Shown: positions 21,586 to 26,753 of the stretch, in pieces
Layout: the number at the start of each line of letters is the position of its first letter
How positions within the stretch are numbered: position 1 is the stretch's first letter
Source: Mobilitalea sp.
Lineage (GTDB): Bacteria; Bacillota_A; Clostridia; Lachnospirales; Lachnospiraceae
DNA length: 26,753 nt
Reading direction: 5' to 3'
NCBI GenBank assembly: GCA_029974875.1
Contig: JARKQP010000360.1
Span: 1-26,753 of the forward strand
Notes under the pieces: generated by a model
Told to the model about the DNA's origin: nothing
What the model saw: the letters and a program-made list of their open reading frames with translations, nothing else
The model's database searches: none
Program-made: the position numbers and the translations under genes

Positions 21586-23280
21586 TTACTCTTCTCCCTG
21601 AAGGGCATCATAACCTGTTTCACCGGTACGGACCTTAACTACATCTTCTACATCGTACACAAATATTTTACCGTCACCAATATTACCCGTATATAATGCC
21701 TTTCTGGCTTCATCAATTACAAGGTTTACAGGAACCTTGCTTACCACTACTTCAACCTGTACCTTAGGTAATAAATTCATATCTAGCGGAACACCACGGT
21801 AATATTCGGTCGCTCCCTTCTGGATACCGCATCCCAGAACATTTGTCACGGTCATGCCGGTGACACCTATCGCATTCATAGCAGCTTTTAATTCCTCAAA
21901 TTTACTTTGCTTTGTTACAATCTCAACCTTTGTGATCTTATGGGCCTTTTCTCCTTCCTTCGAAACCGATACTCTCGTTACTGGTATTGCCTCAGACATT
22001 GGCTTATCCGATGAAACAACTACCTTATCCCCTGACAGCATATCAACGGAGGGCATAAAATCAGCATATGCACTGCTTAAGCCATGCTCATGAATATCAA
22101 GACCGTCAATTTCCTCCTCCTTGGAAACCCTAAGACCGACTGTATGCTTAATGATACTAAAGATAATAACCATTGTTACTGTAACCCATGCAATTACAGC
22201 TATTACACCAATAAGCTGTGTAATAAAGAGGGAAATTCCACCTCCATAGAACAAGCCGCCCTCCACTGCAAATAATCCTGTCAATAATGTTCCCAAAGCA
22301 CCGCAGATGCCATGTACGCCTATTGCGCCTACAGGATCATCGATTTTTACTACCTTGTCAATAAATTCAATCCCAAATACTACTACAATACCGGCAATGA
22401 TACCTATTATAGCTGCTCCAAATGGAGATACGACGTCACAGCCCGCTGTGATCGCTACCAGGCCTGCCAGGGATCCATTGAGTGTCATTGAGACATCAGG
22501 CTTTTTATAACGGATCCAGGTTACGCACATAACAGAGATACTGGCTACTGCAGCAGCCATATTGGTTGTGACAAATATACTGCCCATGGATGATAGCACA
22601 TCATCCCCGGTGGCAGATACGGTGGAACCACCATTAAATCCGAACCAGCAGAACCATAAAATAAATACGCCCAGAGCACCAAGAGTTAAGCTGTGGCCTG
22701 GAATCGCTTTAGCTTTGCCCTTCTTATCATATTTTCCAATACGGGGTCCCAGCATTTTAGCTCCAATGAGCGCCGATACACCACCAACCATATGAACAGC
22801 CGTAGAACCTGCGAAATCATGGAAGCCTAAATCGGCCAGCCAGCCGCCGCCCCAAATCCAATGTCCCGACACCGGATAAACAAAAGCACTGATTGCCATA
22901 CTATATAGACAATAAGCAGAAAATTTCGTTCTTTCCGCCATTGCCCCCGATACAATGGTAGCCGCTGTTGCACAGAATACTGTCTGGAAGATGAGAAAAG
23001 CCATTATTGGCACACCCTCGGGAGTAACGGCTGAATAATCTCCCTTTACCATAAAATCAATACCGCCAAAGAGGGCTCCGCTCCCTCCGAACATGATTCC
23101 GAACCCAATCAACCAATAAAGTGGAGTTCCCAAGCAAAAATCCATAAGGTTCTTCATTATGATGTTACCTGCATTTTTGGCACGCGTAAAACCTGTTTCT
23201 ACCATAGCAAACCCGGCCTGCATAAAAAATACCAGTGCCGCCGCTATAAGTACCCAAATTGTGTTAACTGATGAAAACAT
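21586..23280 (-). CDS. amt: Ammonium transporter fused to a P-II regulatory domain
   Basis: 564 residues. Residues 1-390 are an Amt/MEP channel with about eleven transmembrane helices; the twin pore histidines fall in STAVHMVGG and AIGVHGICG. The cytosolic tail EEEIDGLDIHEHGLSSAYAD is the usual Amt C-terminal region. After a 50-residue linker, residues from about 448 form a complete P-II (GlnB/GlnK) domain: VEIVTKQSKFEELKAAMNAI, T-loop GCGIQKGATEYYRGVPLDMN, LPKVQVEVVV, TGNIGDGKIFVYDVEDVVKV and RTGE. The tyrosine uridylylated in E. coli GlnB (Tyr51) is Leu here. The fusion suggests built-in gating by ATP/ADP/2-oxoglutarate. The second ATG (23280) is chosen: AGGAGG is seven bases upstream, but touches the first ATG. 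Confidence 0.95.
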   Translation of the reverse strand: MFSSVNTIWVLIAAALVFFMQAGFAMVETGFTRAKNAGNIIMKNLMDFCLGTPLYWLIGFGIMFGGSGALFGGIDFMVKGDYSAVTPEGVPIMAFLIFQTVFCATAATIVSGAMAERTKFSAYCLYSMAISAFVYPVSGHWIWGGGWLADLGFHDFAGSTAVHMVGGVSALIGAKMLGPRIGKYDKKGKAKAIPGHSLTLGALGVFILWFCWFGFNGGSTVSATGDDVLSSMGSIFVTTNMAAAVASISVMCVTWIRYKKPDVSMTLNGSLAGLVAITAGCDVVSPFGAAIIGIIAGIVVVFGIEFIDKVVKIDDPVGAIGVHGICGALGTLLTGLFAVEGGLFYGGGISLFITQLIGVIAVIAWVTVTMVIIFSIIKHTVGLRVSKEEEIDGLDIHEHGLSSAYADFMPSVDMLSGDKVVVSSDKPMSEAIPVTRVSVSKEGEKAHKITKVEIVTKQSKFEELKAAMNAIGVTGMTVTNVLGCGIQKGATEYYRGVPLDMNLLPKVQVEVVVSKVPVNLVIDEARKALYTGNIGDGKIFVYDVEDVVKVRTGETGYDALQGEE

Positions 23281-23423
23281 AAACATTCCTCCTCAATAAT
23301 CTTTTTTTATCAATAAGGGTTCCTCTTTTTAACCCTTCACTGAACATTTTTTAATCTTTCATTGTTTGACTTGATATCAAAAAATTTATGTGCCAATTCC
23401 GGCTCTGCCGCCAGTCACATTGA

Positions 23424-23640
23424 AAAGAGGCCAAAATCATGTTGATTTTGACCTCTTTGTCTTAGTTTATATTTCACACATTTATATAATCTTCCATCTT
23501 ATTGTTATCCTGCCCCATCCCTGGATTCTAAGGAACAATAAGAGGTCAAAGCCGTCGCCTTGACCTCATTGTCCTTAGGATTATTCAGGATTGTATTGCT
23601 TTTATGAGAAAACGGGGCCAAAGCCTTAGCTTTGACCCCG
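23424..23640 (-). promoter_or_regulatory. Three related terminator-like hairpins in the amt leader
   Basis: In transcript order: CGGGGTCAAAGC/GCTTTGGCCCCG then TTTTCT (23640-23613); a hairpin of about 22 bp from CTAAGGACAAT to ATTGTTCCTTAG with core GAGGTCAA (23578-23528); and AAAGAGGTCAAAATCA/TGATTTTGGCCTCTTT (23458-23424) then TTTTC. All share ACAA-n-GRGGTCAA at the 5' arm. They lie in a leader of about 490 nt. A fourth, imperfect hairpin around CAGCATGCTG (23668-23677) precedes them. The pattern suggests attenuation or stepwise antitermination; no protein or ligand can be named. Confidence 0.6.
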
Positions 23641-23772
23641 TTGTCCCTGAATTCACAACAAGTGAAACAGCATGCTGATTCATCTTGTTTAAGTCTCAAT
23701 ACCATCTACTAATCCGATGCTATTGTCTCAATTAATATATATTTGAAGAATCATTTTTAATAAGATGGTGAG

Positions 23773-23801
23773 AGTATATCACAATATTTTCTCGATTGCA
23801 A
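23773..23801 (-). promoter_or_regulatory. amt promoter
   Basis: Minus-strand TTGCAA (23796-23801), 17 bp, TATACT (23773-23778). It explains a long 5' leader and, with the hairpins, accounts for most of the 634-bp gap between queA and amt. Confidence 0.65.
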
Positions 23802-23854
23802 GCTTTATTTTTTTAATTTTATTAATCTCCTTGTCCAAATCTCCACTATCAGTA

Positions 23855-23889
23855 GGGATATAAACTTAATTTTATTAATCTTATATCCC
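23855..23889 (-). terminator. Hairpin after queA
   Basis: GGGATATAA (23855-23863) pairs with TTATATCCC (23881-23889), with additional TTAAT/ATTAA pairing inside. It starts 26 nt past the queA stop. No U-run follows, so termination strength is uncertain. Confidence 0.5.
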
Positions 23890-23914
23890 CTCGCGGCATA
23901 AATCATATCCACCT

Positions 23915-24973
23915 TTAGCAAATAAACATCGCATCCCCAAAGCTAAAAAAACGGTATTTCTCCTTCACCGCCTCCTGATAAGCCGCCATGATATGCTCCC
24001 TGCCTGCCAATGCTGAAACCAGCATCATCAAGGTGGATTCAGGTAAATGGAAGTTGGTGATTAGTGCATCCATTACCTTGAAGCTATAGCCGGGATAGAT
24101 GAAAATGGAGGTATCACCGCCGCCGGCATGGACAATGCCCTGACCATCAGCTGCCGATTCTATTGTCCTGCAGCTGGTGGTGCCGACACAGATTACCCTT
24201 CCCCCGTTTTTCTTTGTATTATTTATAATCGCTGTTGCTTCCTCTGTTACCTCATAAGCCTCCGAATGCATATGGTGCTCCAGAACATTTTCCACCTTGA
24301 CCGGGCGGAAGGTTCCCAGACCCACATGCAGGGTCACATTAGCTACCGGAATACCCATGGCCTCTATCTTTGCAAGCAATTCTTTCGTAAAATGCAGTCC
24401 CGCCGTGGGGGCTGCCGCGGAGCCTTCATATTTTGCATATACGGTCTGGTACCTGTTCTTGTCTGCCAGCTCGTGGGTAATATAGGGCGGTAACGGCATT
24501 TGGCCCAGCTGCTCTAAGATCTCTTCAAAAATACCCTGGTAGGTGAATTTAACAACCCGGTTTCCTTCCTCCAGGATATCGGTGATCTCTCCGGTTAAGA
24601 GGCCGTTGCCAAAGTCAATCCTGGTTCCCGGGCGGGCTTTTTTCCCTGGCTTCACCAGGGTTTCCCAGACATCCTTCTCCCTTCTCTTTAATAAGAGCAG
24701 CTCTATCTTGGCACCGTGTACCCCGTCCCCCGCTTCCTGTCCACCCTTATCATGGAGCTTTTCCCCGATGAGTCTGGCGGGGATTACTTTTGTATTATTG
24801 ATAACGAGACAATCCCCCGGCCTCAGATACTGCGTAAGCTGCCGGAATATGCTGTGCTTTATCTCCCCTGTCATCTTATCTAAAAGCAGCAGCCTGGAGC
24901 CTGAGCGGTCCTCAAGGGGATCCTGCGCAATTAATTCCTCTGGTAAATCATAGTAAAAATCCTGTGTTCTCAA
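23915..24973 (-). CDS. queA: S-adenosylmethionine:tRNA ribosyltransferase-isomerase
   Basis: 352 residues with the chosen start. QueA transfers and isomerises ribose from SAM to make epoxyqueuosine in tRNA. Conserved segments: [15 protein letters not shown] at the N-terminus, [69 protein letters not shown], and [23 protein letters not shown] start at 24973 gives the canonical N-terminus and has GGAGG five bases upstream; the ATG four codons earlier lies on the ribosome site itself and has none of its own. It follows a terminator after the small membrane protein gene. Confidence 0.95.
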   Translation of the reverse strand: MRTQDFYYDLPEELIAQDPLEDRSGSRLLLLDKMTGEIKHSIFRQLTQYLRPGDCLVINNTKVIPARLIGEKLHDKGGQEAGDGVHGAKIELLLLKRREKDVWETLVKPGKKARPGTRIDFGNGLLTGEITDILEEGNRVVKFTYQGIFEEILEQLGQMPLPPYITHELADKNRYQTVYAKYEGSAAAPTAGLHFTKELLAKIEAMGIPVANVTLHVGLGTFRPVKVENVLEHHMHSEAYEVTEEATAIINNTKKNGGRVICVGTTSCRTIESAADGQGIVHAGGGDTSIFIYPGYSFKVMDALITNFHLPESTLMMLVSALAGREHIMAAYQEAVKEKYRFFSFGDAMFIC

Positions 24974-25024
24974 AACAACCTCCATTGACTATTTACTCAG
25001 CCTGATCGCGTGCGCTGACCATGT

Positions 25025-25059
25025 AAAAAAGTGACCGCCCGCCAAGGTAAGGTCACTTT
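25025..25059 (-). terminator. Terminator between the small membrane protein gene and queA
   Basis: On the minus strand AAAGTGACC (25059-25051) pairs with GGTCACTTT (25036-25028) and a T-run follows (TTTTTT counting the stem end). It starts 15 nt after the stop. It would separate pyrE transcription from queA unless read through. Confidence 0.75.
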
Positions 25060-25074
25060 CCCAATCAGTTAAAC

Positions 25075-25227
25075 CTAGAATAATAACTCCGATTTTTTCC
25101 TAAGTAATTTAGCACCATTTAGTATTAGCAGGATACCGGATACAATTCCTGCAACGATTAATAGAATTCCCATAACAAGATTCCACACACCCACTGACTT
25201 CATCGTGTGATAGATTTTCTCCATCAT
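25075..25227 (-). CDS. Small single-pass membrane protein (50 residues)
   Basis: Short gene between pyrE and queA. It begins MMEKIYHTMKSVGVWNLVMG and continues into one strongly hydrophobic helix (about residues 14-37, VWNLVMGILLIVAGIVSGIL), ending with a basic tail LLRKKSELLF. A perfect AGGAGG lies seven bases before the ATG and a clear terminator follows the stop, 45 nt after pyrE, so it is probably the last gene of the pyrE transcript. No family recognised. The glycine-rich helix could associate with other helices. Confidence 0.75.
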   Translation of the reverse strand: MMEKIYHTMKSVGVWNLVMGILLIVAGIVSGILLILNGAKLLRKKSELLF

Positions 25228-25272
25228 TCCTATTCCTCCTTTACCCACTGCAATATGTGTTGCCTGTTTGCT

Positions 25273-25962
25273 CTATGACCTGACACCGTACTGCTCATAA
25301 TATGCATCAATTGCTGATTTTAATGTATCATCAATAACAATTTTCCCCTGATAAGGGCGATTATACAGATGCTCTACCACTTCCTGCATTGTAACAATAG
25401 CTGTAGTTGCGATCTTATAATTTTCTTCAATTTCTGACAGGGCACTTTTACTGCCCTGCCCCCGCTCCATGCGGTCTACGGAAACCACCAGCCCTAACAC
25501 CTCAACCTTTGCCTGGGCTGCAAGTATGGGCATCGTTTCTCCGATGGAGGTACCTGCGGTGGTTACATCCTCAATGATGATTACCCTGTCACCATCTGTG
25601 AGGGGCGAGCCCAGCAGGATTCCCGTATCACCATGATCCTTTACTTCCTTACGGTTGGAACAGTATCTGATATCCCTTTGATAAAACTCACTGAGTGCCA
25701 TAGTAGCTGCCACACTTAACGGTATACCCTTATATGCGGGTCCGAACAAAACCTCGAAGTCCAAACCAAACTTATCGTTAATTGCTTTCGCATAGTATTC
25801 ACCTAGCTTTCTCAGCTGTGCACCTGTACGGTAAAAGCCTGTGTTTACGAAGAAGGGGGTCTTTCTCCCGCTTTTCGTCATGAAATCACCGAACTTAAGC
25901 ACACCACAGTCAACCATGAATTCTATAAATTCCTTTTTATACTGCTCCATCTCCATCTCCAT
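25273..25962 (-). CDS. pyrE: Orotate phosphoribosyltransferase
   Basis: 229 residues. It joins orotate and PRPP to form OMP in pyrimidine synthesis. The PRPP-binding motif is VIIIEDVTTAGTS (127-139); the N-terminal MTKSGRKTPFFVNTGFYRTG and FGPAYKGIPL are typical of the clostridial long PyrE group. Three in-frame starts (ATGGAGATGGAGATGGAG) occur at 25962, 25956 and 25950; the internal GGAG of the first two could serve as ribosome sites for the later ones. pyrD lies upstream on the same strand, separated by 266 bp with a tandem repeat. Confidence 0.96.
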   Translation of the reverse strand: MEMEMEQYKKEFIEFMVDCGVLKFGDFMTKSGRKTPFFVNTGFYRTGAQLRKLGEYYAKAINDKFGLDFEVLFGPAYKGIPLSVAATMALSEFYQRDIRYCSNRKEVKDHGDTGILLGSPLTDGDRVIIIEDVTTAGTSIGETMPILAAQAKVEVLGLVVSVDRMERGQGSKSALSEIEENYKIATTAIVTMQEVVEHLYNRPYQGKIVIDDTLKSAIDAYYEQYGVRS

Positions 25963-26023
25963 TCTGCCGCCTGCAAACAGCCGGCTTTATCTTTTATTTC
26001 CGTCTGTCTTTTATTATTCTTCA

Positions 26024-26032
26024 ATTGTAACA
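26024..26032 (-). promoter_or_regulatory. Possible extended -10 promoter for pyrE
   Basis: TGTTACAAT on the minus strand (26032-26024) fits an extended -10 without a good -35. The rest of 25963-26110 is AT-rich with nothing else recognisable. Confidence 0.35.
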
Positions 26033-26110
26033 CAAAATCGAATTATTCATAGTACTTCACAAAAATTTTAGTTTTTATTTTAATACTTCTTAAAAAATCC
26101 ATCCTTTAAC

Positions 26111-26233
26111 CTAACGGACATTCGGCCCCAAGGCCACCGGGTGCCGGATTGTGAAATGATCTTCATTTCACACTAACGGTCATTCAGCCGCAAGGCCACC
26201 GGGTGCCGGATGTGAAATGATCTTCATTTCACA
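26111..26233. repeat. Tandem pair of 61/62-bp palindrome-bearing units
   Basis: Unit 1 is 26111-26172, unit 2 is 26173-26233. Both start CTAACGG and share CAAGGCCACCGGGTGCCGGA and GTGAAATGA-tct-TCATTTCAC. They differ at only a few positions. The second unit contains the pyrD stop codon (TGA at 26229-26231). The last hairpin has a perfect 9-bp stem. No T-run follows, so they look like a repeated extragenic element more than a terminator. Confidence 0.85.
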
Positions 26234-26753
26234 CTACGCATCCAATCAAGTCATTAATGTCCTTGACCCCATACTGCCTCATATAGGCTTCTATTCCCTC
26301 AATTACCTCCAAGGTCGCAGTAGGGTTAATAAAATTAGCAGTACCTACGGCAACCATGGATGCTCCCGCCATAATAAATTCCAAGGCATCCTCCGCAGAC
26401 GCGATTCCACCCATACCGATAACAGGCAGCTTTACTGCATTTGCCACCTGGTAAACCATACGTACCGCCACCGGTTTTACTGCCGGGCCGGACAAGCCTC
26501 CGGTCTTGTTGGCGAGGAGGAAGGCTCTGCGGTGAATATCAATTTTCATGCCCGTCAGGGTATTGATCAGGGATAATGCATCCGCCCCGCCTGCCTCAGC
26601 AGCCCTTGCCATCTCCCCGATATCCGTCACATTAGGGCTAAGCTTCATAATGATTGGCTGCTTTGCGCGCTTTTTTAGCTCAGCAGTAATTTCTTCCACA
26701 CATCTGGGATCCTGCCCGAAAGCAATCCCGCCTTCCTTTACATTGGGACAGGA
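26229..26753 (-). CDS. pyrD: Dihydroorotate dehydrogenase, type 1B (partial, N-terminus outside window)
   Basis: C-terminal 174 residues of PyrD. It opens SCPNVKEGGIAFGQDP, the active-site cysteine loop of class 1B enzymes, then IIMKLSPNVTDI, ALSLINTLTGMKIDI, GGLSGPAVKPVAVRMVYQV, PVIGMGGIASAEDALEFIMA and GASMVAVGTANF, which bind FMN. It oxidises dihydroorotate to orotate, the substrate of the PyrE enzyme encoded downstream. The protein ends GCVV at a TGA that lies inside a repeated element. The start lies beyond the right edge. Confidence 0.96.
   Translation of the reverse strand, partial: SCPNVKEGGIAFGQDPRCVEEITAELKKRAKQPIIMKLSPNVTDIGEMARAAEAGGADALSLINTLTGMKIDIHRRAFLLANKTGGLSGPAVKPVAVRMVYQVANAVKLPVIGMGGIASAEDALEFIMAGASMVAVGTANFINPTATLEVIEGIEAYMRQYGVKDINDLIGCVV

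Noticed and set aside
23528..23640. Guanidine-II (mini-ykkC) riboswitch in the amt leader
   Set aside because: One hairpin loop reads GACG, but the paired ACGR loops and short GC stems of that class are absent.
23505..23705. Minus-strand 66-codon frame in the amt leader
   Set aside because: It is built from the repeated hairpins, has no ribosome site, and composition is not protein-like.
1..26753. CRISPR array, prophage or transposase
   Set aside because: No regularly spaced direct repeats and no protein with recognisable transposase, integrase or phage structural motifs were found.

Overview
The window looks like a chromosome segment of a spore-forming, anaerobic member of the Clostridia, most likely Lachnospiraceae. 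It carries the sporulation operon spoIIIA, a T-box-controlled pheST operon, the yqeG-aroK-aroQ-pepP-efp cluster usual in Firmicutes, strong AGGAGG ribosome sites, AT-rich intergenic DNA and a desulfoferrodoxin-type (anaerobe) domain. No rRNA, tRNA, CRISPR array, transposase or recognisable phage structural gene was seen.

Layout. 1-4060 (minus): spoIIIAA-AB-AC-AD-AE and the first part of spoIIIAF, with an unexpected hairpin-rich stretch of about 340 bp between AC and AD. 4070-9260 is an accessory block: aroE (plus) with an unusual folded leader, a candidate 27-residue cysteine-rich peptide gene, a degenerate GIY-YIG protein with an HTH-desulfoferrodoxin regulator, a PadR-led three-gene operon, and a HicAB toxin-antitoxin pair. 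9264-12896 (minus): yqeG, aroK, aroQ, pepP, efp. 13104-14340: mscL with an added zinc ribbon, and a GNAT acetyltransferase. 14472-18430 (minus): pheS-pheT behind a Phe T-box. 18489-20865 (plus): a Cof-type HAD phosphatase and an FAD-dependent dehydrogenase. 20983-23800 (minus): a minimal protein-kinase-like protein and an ammonium transporter fused to a P-II domain behind a long three-hairpin leader. 23915-26753 (minus): queA, a 50-residue membrane protein, pyrE, and the 3' part of pyrD.

How it fits together. Most genes are housekeeping: shikimate pathway (aroE, aroK, aroQ), pyrimidine synthesis (pyrD, pyrE), translation and tRNA modification (pheST, efp, queA) and sporulation (the SpoIIIA channel). 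In Bacillus and many Clostridia efp lies close to spoIIIAA; here the accessory block separates them by about 5 kb.

The most interesting material is small or regulatory: a complete superoxide-reductase-like centre fused to a DNA-binding domain; a discrete transcription unit for a tiny Cys-containing peptide with three 11-bp-phased TGTAA repeats in its promoter; a hairpin that appears to bridge the Shine-Dalgarno and start codon of aroE; a pair of homologous 100-bp structured elements in the leaders of efp and yqeG; and three related terminator-like hairpins ahead of the Amt-PII fusion. All assignments come from reading the sequence and from family knowledge; no database search was run.
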